DNA from: Planctomycetota bacterium
GTDB lineage: Bacteria > Planctomycetota > JACQVV01
Reading direction: 5' to 3'
DNA length: 35,570 bases
NCBI GenBank assembly: GCA_016209595.1
Contig: JACQVV010000308.1
Coordinates: 1 to 35,570 of the forward strand
Every line of letters starts with the position of its first letter. The stretch's first letter is position 1. The position numbers were made by a program, and so were the translations under genes. This document shows, piece after piece, positions 25,504 through 34,189 of this stretch. The notes beneath the pieces were generated by a model, which searched no databases, had not been told where the DNA came from, and was given only the letters and a program-made list of their open reading frames with translations.

Positions 25504-25645
25504 GACCACATTGTGACTACAACGGGACCCGATGTCAAGGGTGTGGGATTCGTAACCGTTCAGGCCCCCACTGAACGCAGCGAATCTGACGGCCTGCAGA
25601 AAGGGGGAGGGGGCCGCTGGCGGCTGCCGGACGACGGGGGACGGA

Positions 25646-25666
25646 AACCCCGAACCCCGAACCCCG
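25646..25666. repeat. (AACCCCG)3 heptamer repeat
   Basis: Three exact heptamers in the gap between the antitoxin start and the 3' end of the STAND gene. Same unit length as the other heptamer arrays in the window. Confidence 0.7.
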
Positions 25667-25736
25667 TCGCCCGGAGAGAGTTTCCCTTGCCCTTGTTCTC
25701 GCCCGCGTGCAGCTGGAGACGCGGCCCGGGGACCCC

Positions 25737-28700
25737 CTACATCCTCTCCTTCACCATGCGGATCTTCTCGAGGGTCCGCTCCTCGAGCTCGTGGTCCTTG
25801 AGGTCGCGGGCGAGCGAGCGGCACTCCTCCAGGGAGTTGAGGGCCTTGGCGTACTGGCGGTGGTTGAAGTGGAGGATGGCGATGTTGTTATAGGACGTCG
25901 CGGCGCCGCGGCGGTCGCCGAGGGATTTCGAGATGTCGAGGTCCTTCTCGTAGTAGGAGAGGGCGTTCTCGTAGTCGCCGCGGGAATCGTAGACGACCCC
26001 CATGTTGTTGTAGGTCGCGGCGAGGCCGCGGCGGTCGCCGGCCTCCTCCTGGAGCGCGGCGGCCTTGCCGAACGACTTCAGGGCCTCGTAGAAGTCGGCG
26101 CGGGCCTTGTAGACGAGGGCGATGTTGTTGTAGCAGGCGGCGAGGCCTTTTTTGTCCCCGGCCTGTTCGAGGATCTGGGCGCTCTTCGAATAGGCGGCGA
26201 GGGCCTCCTGGAACTTCTCCATCTCGAAAAGGATCTGGCCGCGGTAGTTGTAGCTCGTGGCCATGCCGGCGAGATCCTTCTCGCGGTGGAGGATCTCGAC
26301 CGCCCGGTCGAGGTGCTGGAAGGCGAGCTCGAACTCCTTCCACGTCCCGTGGATCCGGGCGACGTGGTTCATGGTCCGCGCCTGGCCGGCGACGTCGCCG
26401 AGCTCCCCCTTGATGTCCATCGCGCGCTTGTAGTACTCGAGGGCCTTGGCGTTGTCGCCCAGGGCCTGCTGGACCATGCCCACGTTGTGGTAGATGTGCC
26501 CGATCTGGCCCCGGTCCCCGATCCGCTTCCAGTGGTCGAGGGCCTGGACGTAGTGGTCGAGGGCCCGGTGGAAGTTTCCGTCGGAGTAGTAGAGGGCGCC
26601 GAGCCTGTGGAGGGCGGCGGCGAGGCCGGCCGCGTCCTTGAGGCCCTCGGAGATCGCGCGGGCGGCCCGGTAGTGGTCGAACGCCTCCTCGCGCCGATCG
26701 AGGGCCTCGAGGTCCTGCCCGACCTGGCAGTGGAGGGCCGCGAGCTCAGGGGAGCGACCGAGCGACTCGCAGGCGGCGAGGGCCTCGGTGGCCGCGCCGA
26801 GGGCCTCCTCGCGGCGGCCCGAGTCCCGGTGAAAGCGGGCGAGCCGGCCGACCGCCGCGGCCCGGGCGGCGGGGTCCCCCGCCTCGCGAGCTATCCCAGC
26901 CGCCCGCTCGAAGAACGATTCCGCGGCCTCGCGCGATCCGGCGGCGAGCTCGAGCTCGCCGCGCTGGACCAGGATCTCGCCTAGGGCCTGCCGGTTCCCG
27001 ATCCGCAGGGCGGCCTCCGCAGCGGATTCGAGGTCGCTCCGGGCCGCACCCCAGTCGCGGAGCTGGGCGAGAATCTCGGCGCGGCGGCGGTGGACCGCGA
27101 GGCCCAGGGCCTCATCCGCTCCGATCTCTGCGAGCGCCTTCTCGAACCAGTCAAGCGCCTTCTTCGGGCTCTTCTCGCGGAGCTCGATCTCGCCCAGCGC
27201 GACGTGAGCGCGCGCGAGGCGCTCCGTGGGTCTTCCGGGAGAAGCGCGGCGGAGGATTTTCACCACGCGCTTGAACCGCCGGTGCGCGGCCTTGAGGTCG
27301 TCCGCCGAAAGCGCGGCCTGGGCGGCCCGCGCCCAGAGGTCGCCAGCTTCCTCGCCGGCCGCGTCGGCGCGCTCGGCGAGCCGGTCATACAGGCGGGCGC
27401 ATTCCTCGAACTGGCAGGTCTGGAAGAGCCGGTCGGCGACCCGCTCCAGGCAGGCGACGGCCGCTGTGCCCGCCGCTTCGAGAAGCCGCGCCGACGTCCG
27501 GGCGAACGGGCCCGACTCGGGCTCGGCGGGATTGCTCTCCGCGTGGTCGTCGATGTGGAGGAGCACGTCGGCGAGGAGCCTCTCCATGCGGCGCCCGCCT
27601 CGCTCGAGAACCCGGCCGAGGTCGGACGAGCCTGCCGTCCCGATTCTCTTGAGAAAGAGGTGCCGGAGGGCGCCCTCGAAGAGGAAGCGCCCGGGGGCCC
27701 GGGCGAGCTCGACGAGGAGGTCGTCGGAGCCCTCGTAGCGCTTGTGCAGAAACCGATAGACGAGATAGTCGAAGAGGGGGACGGACGGGAAGCCGATCCA
27801 CTCCACCTCGGACGTGGGGCCGGAGGCGAGGCGCCGCGCGAGGACGCCGTCGGCTACGAGCCCGACGTAGGCGCTTCGCGGGTCGCTCTCGACGACCTGG
27901 CGGGAGAGGTTCTCCTCGCCGGAGTCGATCAGCCGGTCGGCCGAGAGCCACTCCGCGCGCGCACGGTACAGCGCCTCGACGAGCGAGTCGAGGAACTCCC
28001 GGCGCTCGCGAGTAAGGAAGAGGGCTTTCAGAGAATACTGGTCGAGGAGGGTCTCCAGCGTGAGATGCGAGGGGACGTCCCGGTCGTGGTAGGCGAGGGC
28101 GATGACCCGCGCGAAGCCGGGATGGGCGAGGAGCTCCCGTGGAGACCGCCGGAGCTCGTGGAATTCGGTGTGTGGCCGGGCGCCCGGCTGGCGGCGCAGG
28201 GCCTCGTAGCAGGCCTCGGACTCCGCCGCGTCCATCCGCTCGAGGCGCACCCAGGGGACTTCCTCCTCACCCGAAAGCGTGCGGGTCCTGACTCGGTAGG
28301 TTCTGGAGCCGGAGAGCGCGAGGAGGCCGGCGAGCCCTTCCTCGACTCCCTCGATGTGAAAGACGTCACGCAGGGCGAGGATCACCTTCACGCCGGTGGA
28401 GAGATCCGGCAAGCCGTCGAGCATCTTCCGGAGGCCCTCCGCCGCGGCCAGGGCGTCCTGCGTCCGGTCGAGGCCGTCCACGACAAGGACCGCCCGGGCC
28501 GGACCTCCCTTCGCGAGCTCGGCGAGGAGGCTCGCCCGCTCGACGGGACCGGGAAAGAGACCCTCGAACTCCGCGGCGGGGTCGGGCTTCTCGCGCGCGT
28601 CGGCCGGACAGTAGTGGACGGCGTACCCGCGCTGGATCCACTCCGCGGCGGCGCGAGAGAGGAGCGCTGTCTTCCCGATGCCCCTCTCGCCCACCAGGAC

Positions 28701-29852
28701 GAGGAGCGAGGTTCCCCTCTCGGCGAGGAAGCGCTCGATGTGCGCTAGGGCCTGACGGCGAGGCACGAAGACCTCGGGCGCAGCCCCAGAGGCCTTCGCG
28801 GTCCGGTCGAGCTCCTCGAGCGTCCGCGCGTTCACGGCCTCGGCCCAGCCCTGGGGTCCGGCCGCCGCGGCCGGCGCCCGCGCCGCACGCTTCGGGGCGA
28901 GCCGGTCTGCGAGCGCCGATCGGAACTCCTTGAGGGCCACCGAATGCCGCGGCCCCCGGTAGTGGACGCGCTCCGCCGAGGTTCTCTCCAGATAGAAAAC
29001 CTCGCGCCCGCTCCGCGCCTCGGCGCCCACCTCTTTCTCGCGGAGGCAGTAGTAGCAGTCGTGGTGCAGGACGAAGGGGTGGAGGGAAAGGGCGCGGCCG
29101 GAGGCGCGCTCGACCAGGTGGACGCGGCCGAGCTCGGGGTCTCCCGCGAGCGAGAGGCTCTGATAGGAGAAGGGTCCCGCTCCTTCCAGGGTGAGAGCGC
29201 CGGGGCCGAGCGGCCCGCGGTCCTCCAGGTGGACGAGGGCGAGAGAAATGAGCGCGCGGGCGGCCTCGAGGATTCCGTCCAGGAGCATGCCGGCGAAGGC
29301 CGCGCTCTCGGCGAGCTTCGCGCGCGGGATCTGGGACAGGTTCTTGGGGAGGTCGCTCCGGAGGTCGAGGACCTGCGTGAGGTGGCCGATCTTCCGCACG
29401 CGCTCCTTGCGGTCGACGATCTCGCGGACCTCCATCCGCTTCTCGACCTCGGCCCCATCGTGGAAGCTACGGACCGCGCCGGCGAAGGGACCTTCCACCT
29501 CGAACCGCTCGCAGAAGAGAGAGAGGAAGGTCTGGGAGACGCCCGGAGTTCCGCGGAGCAAGCCGTCGAGGGCCCGGGAGAGCTCCTCGTCGGTCGCGGC
29601 CTCGGGGGAGTCGAGATAGCATGCCGCGGCGACCAGGGTCGCGTGGCGATGGAGGGCCTCGGCGGCCCGCAGCGTCGCCTCCAGGCGCGTGGCGGGCTCC
29701 TCGGCCGAGGCGGCGCGCGCGACATGGACGGCGAGGGGGTGGGGCAGGTTGTGCGCCGTCCGAGGGGGTGGCGAGGGAGTCCCGGGCGGCGGAGCGCCGG
29801 GAGGCGGGGGCGTCCCGGCGGGCGGAGCATCGAGGGGAGGAGGTGTGCTCAT
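25737..29852 (-). CDS. STAND-type NTPase with TPR repeats
   Basis: 1371-residue signal-transduction ATPase. Order: Pro-rich N-terminus (1-33); helical module starting L-P-H-P-L-A (about 35-220); a region with H-x-D-C-Y-Y-C (about 270-330), a C-x2-C that could bind metal; AAA/NACHT-like NTPase with Walker A G-E-R-G-I-G-K-T (K394) and Walker B V-L-V-V-D-G-L-D (D459, D462); a helical region; then about twelve or more TPRs (about 800-1371), with the Y-N-N-x-A/G-x-V-Y repeat at about 40-residue period near the end. STAND proteins switch by oligomerising on ATP and sense ligands with their repeats. Some are antiphage or regulatory. The N-terminal module would be the output but I cannot name it. ATG 29852; lone gene. 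Confidence 0.8.
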   Translation of the reverse strand: MSTPPPLDAPPAGTPPPPGAPPPGTPSPPPRTAHNLPHPLAVHVARAASAEEPATRLEATLRAAEALHRHATLVAAACYLDSPEAATDEELSRALDGLLRGTPGVSQTFLSLFCERFEVEGPFAGAVRSFHDGAEVEKRMEVREIVDRKERVRKIGHLTQVLDLRSDLPKNLSQIPRAKLAESAAFAGMLLDGILEAARALISLALVHLEDRGPLGPGALTLEGAGPFSYQSLSLAGDPELGRVHLVERASGRALSLHPFVLHHDCYYCLREKEVGAEARSGREVFYLERTSAERVHYRGPRHSVALKEFRSALADRLAPKRAARAPAAAAGPQGWAEAVNARTLEELDRTAKASGAAPEVFVPRRQALAHIERFLAERGTSLLVLVGERGIGKTALLSRAAAEWIQRGYAVHYCPADAREKPDPAAEFEGLFPGPVERASLLAELAKGGPARAVLVVDGLDRTQDALAAAEGLRKMLDGLPDLSTGVKVILALRDVFHIEGVEEGLAGLLALSGSRTYRVRTRTLSGEEEVPWVRLERMDAAESEACYEALRRQPGARPHTEFHELRRSPRELLAHPGFARVIALAYHDRDVPSHLTLETLLDQYSLKALFLTRERREFLDSLVEALYRARAEWLSADRLIDSGEENLSRQVVESDPRSAYVGLVADGVLARRLASGPTSEVEWIGFPSVPLFDYLVYRFLHKRYEGSDDLLVELARAPGRFLFEGALRHLFLKRIGTAGSSDLGRVLERGGRRMERLLADVLLHIDDHAESNPAEPESGPFARTSARLLEAAGTAAVACLERVADRLFQTCQFEECARLYDRLAERADAAGEEAGDLWARAAQAALSADDLKAAHRRFKRVVKILRRASPGRPTERLARAHVALGEIELREKSPKKALDWFEKALAEIGADEALGLAVHRRRAEILAQLRDWGAARSDLESAAEAALRIGNRQALGEILVQRGELELAAGSREAAESFFERAAGIAREAGDPAARAAAVGRLARFHRDSGRREEALGAATEALAACESLGRSPELAALHCQVGQDLEALDRREEAFDHYRAARAISEGLKDAAGLAAALHRLGALYYSDGNFHRALDHYVQALDHWKRIGDRGQIGHIYHNVGMVQQALGDNAKALEYYKRAMDIKGELGDVAGQARTMNHVARIHGTWKEFELAFQHLDRAVEILHREKDLAGMATSYNYRGQILFEMEKFQEALAAYSKSAQILEQAGDKKGLAACYNNIALVYKARADFYEALKSFGKAAALQEEAGDRRGLAATYNNMGVVYDSRGDYENALSYYEKDLDISKSLGDRRGAATSYNNIAILHFNHRQYAKALNSLEECRSLARDLKDHELEERTLEKIRMVKERM

Positions 29853-29924
29853 CGGCGGACGGGAATTCTAGCACGGCGGGGCCGCGGCGCTCGCGCGACC
29901 CCGGACTCACGCCAGCGCTACGGA

Positions 29925-30024
29925 CAAAGTCGTAGGGCGGGGGCTTGTCCCCCGCCGAAGCCCGGGGCTAGGCCGAAGACGGCGGAGGATAAGCCCCCAC
30001 CCTACAGGTTATCGGGCGACTTTG
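29925..30024. repeat. REP/MITE-like inverted repeat
   Basis: Outer arms CAAAGTCG (29925-29932) and CGACTTTG (30017-30024) are perfect. Inner arms 29932-29946 and 29991-30005 pair over 14 of 15 bases (GTAGGGCGGGGGCTT). The 100-base unit is a nested hairpin like the REP or MITE elements of other genomes. It sits between the divergent STAND and nfeD genes. Confidence 0.7.
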
Positions 30025-30061
30025 CCGGGACCCTGGGACTCACGCGACGATCGACGGCTCC

Positions 30062-30089
30062 TTGACAGGGTTTTGCGATCGGCGAGAAT
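30062..30089 (+). promoter_or_regulatory. Possible promoter for the nfeD-floA operon
   Basis: Perfect TTGACA (30062-30067), 16-base spacer, then GAGAAT (30084-30089), 30 bases before the nfeD ATG. Confidence 0.5.
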
Positions 30090-30119
30090 CAAGGTGGGAG
30101 GTCTTTTCGGGGCAGCGGA

Positions 30120-31709
30120 ATGCGTCGCCTTATACTATGCCTGGCGGTCTTTCTGGGGCTCGCGGGGGCGATTTCCCCGGCCGACGATGGAGAAGAAGGC
30201 GGGGTGACGCGCGTCTACGTCCTCTCGGTCGAGGGGGAAGTCGGGCCTTCCATGGAGGCGTTCATCGACCGGGCGATCGACCAGGCGATCCGGGGAGACG
30301 CGGACGTGATCGTCCTTTCGCTCGACACGCCGGGAGGCTCGGTGGGAAGTCTCAAGGAGATCGTGGCGAGGATCGAGGAGGCCGAGGACGAGGGAATCCG
30401 CACGGTGGCCTACGTTCTCGACTGGGGAGCCTCGGCCGGCGTCATCATGGCGATCAGCTGCCGGGATGTCTACGTGCGATCCGAGGCGACGATCGGCGCC
30501 GCCGCGCCCCTCGATGCCGCGACAGGCGAAGCGTCAGGCGAGAAGGTCGTCTCGTTCTTTCGGGAATACGCCAAGGGCCGCGCGGAAAAGCACGGCCGCC
30601 CGGGAAACCTCGCCAAGGCCATGGTCGACAAGGACACGGAGGTCTGGCAGGTCGTCGTGAACGAGCCCGACGGCGAGAAGAGGTACTACCTCACGCCGGA
30701 CGAAATCCGCGAACTCTTCGGCATCCTCGGCGAGCGGCATCATGAGGTCGAGGAGGTCAAGGGGGAGGATGGGAAGATCATCGAGGTGCCGCGGGTCCGG
30801 CAAAGCTACGACCAGATAACCTACACGGTCGAGGGGAAGACCGTCACGATCGCGAAGCAGATCAACGCCCCCGGGAAGATCCTGACGCTCTCGGCGAGGG
30901 AGGCGGTCGAGTACGGCATGGCGGACGGGATCGCCGAGAACCGCGACGAACTCTACGAGAAGCTCGGGATCTCGAAGCCCCGGGAGGTTGTCCTCGGGCC
31001 GACCTGGGCGGAGGGGATCGTGGCCTTCCTCAACCACCCGATCGTTGCGGGCCTCCTGCTCACGATCTTCTCGGCCTGCGTCTTGATCGAGATCTACCAC
31101 GCCCCGGGGCTGGGGGTCGCCCTGGTCGGTCTCGCGGCCCTCGCGCTCTTCTTCACGAGCCACTTCGTGGTGGGGACGGCGAGCGTCCTCGACATCGCCC
31201 TCGTCGCGATCGGGATCGTGCTCCTCATGGTCGAGATCTTCACGCCCGGTTTCGGCGTGATCGGCGTCTCCGGGATCGTGCTCGTCCTCCTGGGGCTCGT
31301 CCTCGCGTTCCAGGACTTCTCGGTGCCAGAGGACTCGACCGACTGGACGGCGGTCGTCGGAAACCTCTTCCGAGTCACCGTATCGCTCGCCTTTGGCGTG
31401 ATCCTGATCGGGATCTCGCTCCGCTACATTCCCCAAACGGGGGCACTGAACCGCCTCGTGAGCTCGGCGACCATGCCGCCGAGCGAGGGCTACAAGGTCG
31501 CGCGCCCGGACGAGGCGGAGCTCCTCGGCCGCACGGGGAGGGTCGCCAATCGTCTCCGGCCGGCCGGGAAGGTCGAGATCGGCGACCGGCTCGTCGACGT
31601 GGTCTCCCGAGGGGAGTGGATCGACGTGGGAGTCGAGGTGAAGGTCGTCGCCATCGAGGGGCCCCGGATCGTCGTCGAGCGCATCCGGCCTCCGGATGAG
31701 AGGGCCTAG
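30120..31709 (+). CDS. nfeD: NfeD-family membrane serine protease (long form)
   Basis: ClpP/crotonase-fold protease fused to a membrane region and an OB domain. Signal peptide 1-20; protease domain about 30-280 with L-D-T-P-G-G-S (68-74) and G-A-S-A-G (S105 as nucleophile); K142 in E-K-V-V matches the Lys of the Ser-Lys dyad of archaeal homologues. Five hydrophobic helices at about 303-325, 330-350, 355-374, 377-397 and 418-436; NfeD OB-fold at about 464-523. The stretch 160-250 looks longer than in typical homologues. Long NfeD proteins cleave membrane proteins and pair with stomatin/flotillin partners, here FloA. ATG 30120. Confidence 0.88.
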   Translation: MRRLILCLAVFLGLAGAISPADDGEEGGVTRVYVLSVEGEVGPSMEAFIDRAIDQAIRGDADVIVLSLDTPGGSVGSLKEIVARIEEAEDEGIRTVAYVLDWGASAGVIMAISCRDVYVRSEATIGAAAPLDAATGEASGEKVVSFFREYAKGRAEKHGRPGNLAKAMVDKDTEVWQVVVNEPDGEKRYYLTPDEIRELFGILGERHHEVEEVKGEDGKIIEVPRVRQSYDQITYTVEGKTVTIAKQINAPGKILTLSAREAVEYGMADGIAENRDELYEKLGISKPREVVLGPTWAEGIVAFLNHPIVAGLLLTIFSACVLIEIYHAPGLGVALVGLAALALFFTSHFVVGTASVLDIALVAIGIVLLMVEIFTPGFGVIGVSGIVLVLLGLVLAFQDFSVPEDSTDWTAVVGNLFRVTVSLAFGVILIGISLRYIPQTGALNRLVSSATMPPSEGYKVARPDEAELLGRTGRVANRLRPAGKVEIGDRLVDVVSRGEWIDVGVEVKVVAIEGPRIVVERIRPPDERA

Positions 31710-31712
31710 AGG

Positions 31713-32198
31713 ATGTCAGGCGGGATCGTCCTCGTCCTGGTCCTCTACGCGGTGGGGCTCGCGCTCCTCGTGGCCGAGATCTTCGTGCCGGGCGCGTTCG
31801 TGGGGACGGTCGGGGGAGTCCTCATCCTCGCGGCGATCTACCTCGCCTTCCGGAGCGACGAGCCCCTCGTCGGGGCCGGACTCATCTTCGTCACGATCTT
31901 CGCCGTTCCGTTCGTCGTCGTGACGATGCTCCGCCGGATCTCGCTCACCGACGTGCAGCGGGCGGAAGATGGGTACAAGTCGAGCGAATCGGGGCTGGGC
32001 GAGCTCCTGTGGCACCGCGGCGTGGCCGAGACGCCGCTGCGGCCGGCCGGGATCGCCCGCATCTCGGGGAAAAGAGTGGACGTGGTCGCCGAGAACCGGA
32101 TGATCGCGCCCGGGACCGAGGTCGAGGTCGTCCTCGTCGAGGGAAACCGGGTCGTGGTGCGGCCCGTCCAGGCCGCCGGGGAAGAGGCGAAAGCGTGA
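31713..32198 (+). CDS. Short NfeD-like membrane protein
   Basis: 161 residues: two or three hydrophobic helices (about 4-24, 28-46, 53-71) and a C-terminal OB-like domain (about 98-155) with G-x-A-R-I-S-G-K-R-V-D-V-V-A-E, the NfeD C-terminal signature. No protease domain. It starts 3 bases after the long nfeD stop, with GAGAGG upstream. Short NfeD proteins commonly sit next to flotillins and are thought to shape or stabilise their membrane assemblies. Confidence 0.85.
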   Translation: MSGGIVLVLVLYAVGLALLVAEIFVPGAFVGTVGGVLILAAIYLAFRSDEPLVGAGLIFVTIFAVPFVVVTMLRRISLTDVQRAEDGYKSSESGLGELLWHRGVAETPLRPAGIARISGKRVDVVAENRMIAPGTEVEVVLVEGNRVVVRPVQAAGEEAKA

Positions 32199-32227
32199 AT
32201 AAGGAAGAACCAGGCTTCGAGACCAAT

Positions 32228-32269
32228 GGCTGGAGCCTGAAAACTGAAGCCTGAAGACTGAAGCCTGAA
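32228..32269 (+). repeat. Heptamer array in the floA leader
   Basis: Five in-register NNCTGAA heptamers (GCCTGAA, AACTGAA, GCCTGAA, GACTGAA, GCCTGAA; 32235-32269) preceded by a degenerate one. The array ends 1-2 bases before the floA ribosome binding site AAAGGAGG (about 32271-32278). Confidence 0.85.
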
Positions 32270-32284
32270 AAAAGGAGGCCGTAG

Positions 32285-33322
32285 ATGGAAGCTCTCTTGG
32301 CAGGACTGGTGCTAGCCGAGGCGAACTGGGTCATGATCCTCTTGGGGATCCTGCTCGTCTTCGTCGGGATCGTGGTCCTCGTCATCCTCGTGAACTTCGG
32401 CTTCCTCTGGCTCCAGGCCTGGACGTCAGGCGTCCCGGTCGGCTGGATGAAGCTCGTGGGGATGTGGTTCCGCAAGGTGAACGCGAACCTGGTCGTGAAC
32501 ACCCGGATCATGGCGGTCAAGGCGGGCGTCAACATCTCGTCGGACATGCTGGAGAGCCACTACCTGGCGCGCGGCAACATCGTGAACGTCGTCCGCTCGC
32601 TCATCGCCGCGAGCCGCGCGGATCTCAACCTCGACTGGAAGCGGGCGACGGCGATCGACCTGGCCGGTCGCGACGTGCTCGCGGCCGTGCAGACCTCCGT
32701 CAACCCGAAGGTCATCGACTGTCCGGACGCCGCTTCCGGCAAGCTCACGATCGACGCGGTGGCCAAAGACGGCATCCAGCTCAAGGCGAAGGCGCGCGTG
32801 ACCGTGCGCACGAACCTCGACCGGCTGGTCGGAGGCGCGACCGAGGAGACGATCATCGCCCGCGTCGGCGAGGGCATCGTCACGACGATCGGCTCATCGA
32901 AGTCGCACAAGGAGGTTCTGGAGAACCCAGACAACATCTCCAAGAGCGTTCTGGCGAAGGGGCTCGATGCGGGGTCCGCGTTCGAGATCCTGTCGGTCGA
33001 CATCGCGGACGTGGACGTCGGCGACAACATCGGCGCCCGGCTCCAGGCCGACCAGGCCGAAGCCGACAAGAGGATCGCCCAGGCCAAGGCCGAGGAGCGG
33101 CGCGCGATGGCCGTGGCGCGCGAGGGAGAGATGAGGGCGCTCGTCGTCGAGAACCGGGCCAAGGTCGTCCTGGCCGAGGCGGAGATCCCGAAGGCGTTCG
33201 CGCAGGCGCTGAAGGAAGGGAACCTCGGCGTCATGGACTACTACTCGATGAAGAACATCCAGGCCGACACGAGGATGCGCGACTCGATCGGCGGGGGCGG
33301 CGGCCCCGAGCAGAGCGGATGA
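32285..33322 (+). CDS. floA: Flotillin-like protein FloA
   Basis: Scaffold of functional membrane microdomains. 345 residues, close to the 330 of Bacillus FloA (YqfA). An N-terminal hairpin helix (about 15-44) anchors it to the inner face of the membrane. SPFH/band-7 domain follows (about 60-235; [10 protein letters not shown]). A C-terminal coiled coil (about 245-325) has Glu-Ala repeats. ATG 32285 has a strong AAAGGAGG. The nfeD-floA neighbourhood is the same as in Bacillus yqeZ-yqfA-yqfB. The stop overlaps the next gene as ATGA. Confidence 0.92.
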   Translation: MEALLAGLVLAEANWVMILLGILLVFVGIVVLVILVNFGFLWLQAWTSGVPVGWMKLVGMWFRKVNANLVVNTRIMAVKAGVNISSDMLESHYLARGNIVNVVRSLIAASRADLNLDWKRATAIDLAGRDVLAAVQTSVNPKVIDCPDAASGKLTIDAVAKDGIQLKAKARVTVRTNLDRLVGGATEETIIARVGEGIVTTIGSSKSHKEVLENPDNISKSVLAKGLDAGSAFEILSVDIADVDVGDNIGARLQADQAEADKRIAQAKAEERRAMAVAREGEMRALVVENRAKVVLAEAEIPKAFAQALKEGNLGVMDYYSMKNIQADTRMRDSIGGGGGPEQSG

Positions 33323-33960
33323 TCCTCGCCGAGTCCGAGTTCGACTGCGTCAAGATCGCGATCTTCCTGGTCCTCATCGCGGGGTACTGGGTGGTCAAGG
33401 CGCTCTCTGGGCGAGCGAAGTCTCCGGTGATCCGAAAGGACGCCGGCCCGCGGCCGGCCGCGCCCGCCCGGCGCCCGGGCGGGCGGCCTCTCACCTGGGA
33501 GGACGTCGAACGGCAGCGCGTCGCGCGCGCCCCGACCCGGCCCGCCGCGGCGCCGCAGCGTCGCGTGGAGCCACCCGTCCTCACGCCGATCTTCGACGAG
33601 GAAGGAGAGGGTCCGAAGAGGAGGCTCGTCTCCTTCGACGAGGACACCCCGGACGAGCCTCCGATGGAAGTGGAGGTGGCCGGGCGGCGGGCGGTCGCGG
33701 AGCAAGTCCGCCAGGACATCGAGGAGCATCTCGAAGAGCATCTTCACGAAAGGCCGGCTCCCGAGCCCTCGGCGCTCGAGAAGAAGAAGCGGAAGGCACG
33801 GCCGGCGCCGCCGGCCCCGGTGAGGGCGGTCGCGGCGCTCGCGCGGATCGAGTCGGAACTCGCGCCGCTTGCGCGCGCTTTCGTCTACCGGGAGGTCCTG
33901 GGGCCGCCCTTCGGGTTCCGGCGGCGGCGCCCCGTCCGACCCTGGCTCCAGGGCTGCTAG
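33319..33960 (+). CDS. Unknown single-pass membrane protein coupled to floA
   Basis: 213 residues. One N-terminal helix (about 11-29), then a Pro/Arg-rich, probably disordered middle (about 30-170), and a C-terminal segment with [10 protein letters not shown]. Tails of the form E-x-L-G-P-P occur in other uncharacterised bacterial proteins that I recall, but no function is known to me. ATG 33319 overlaps the floA stop as ATGA, so the two are made together; it occupies the place of yqfB in Bacillus but shows no clear similarity to it. Confidence 0.75.
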   Translation: MILAESEFDCVKIAIFLVLIAGYWVVKALSGRAKSPVIRKDAGPRPAAPARRPGGRPLTWEDVERQRVARAPTRPAAAPQRRVEPPVLTPIFDEEGEGPKRRLVSFDEDTPDEPPMEVEVAGRRAVAEQVRQDIEEHLEEHLHERPAPEPSALEKKKRKARPAPPAPVRAVAALARIESELAPLARAFVYREVLGPPFGFRRRRPVRPWLQGC

Positions 33961-34013
33961 AGGTCTTGAGGGAGCGGGATCTTCACGAATGAGTCAAGTG
34001 TGGGCGCGCAGAA

Positions 34014-34165
34014 TGCTGAACGTCGAACATCCAACGCCGAACGTCGAACTTCGAAGTTCAGAGTTCGACGTTCAGCGTTCGACGTTTGCTGTTCGATGAA
34101 GCGACCGACGAACGCGCTCGTCCGGCCTGGGGCGGAGCCCCAGTAGGCGCTAGGGAAGAAAACCG
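34014..34165 (+). repeat. Composite dispersed element, copy 2
   Basis: Twelve in-register heptamers (34014-34097) around the perfect palindrome GAACTTCGAAGTTC (34046-34059), then GTTCGATGA, ACGAACG, a perfect hairpin CTGGGGC-GGA-GCCCCAG (34127-34143) and GCGCTAGGGAAG. Same order as copy 1 on the minus strand near 5.5 kb. It lies upstream of the PAP2 gene and downstream of the floA operon. Confidence 0.8.
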
Positions 34166-34189
34166 CGGGTAGCGGAGTCCAACGGGAAA

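Noticed and set aside
25707..26984. Plus-strand Val/Leu-rich open frame of 425 codons
   Set aside because: Antisense of the TPR region; the apparent repeats are the TPR period read backwards.
27090..28748. Plus-strand open frame of 552 codons inside the STAND gene
   Set aside because: Antisense shadow; the minus strand has Walker motifs and TPRs.
34127..34143. Terminator after the floA operon
   Set aside because: Strong hairpin but no T-run; it is part of the dispersed element.
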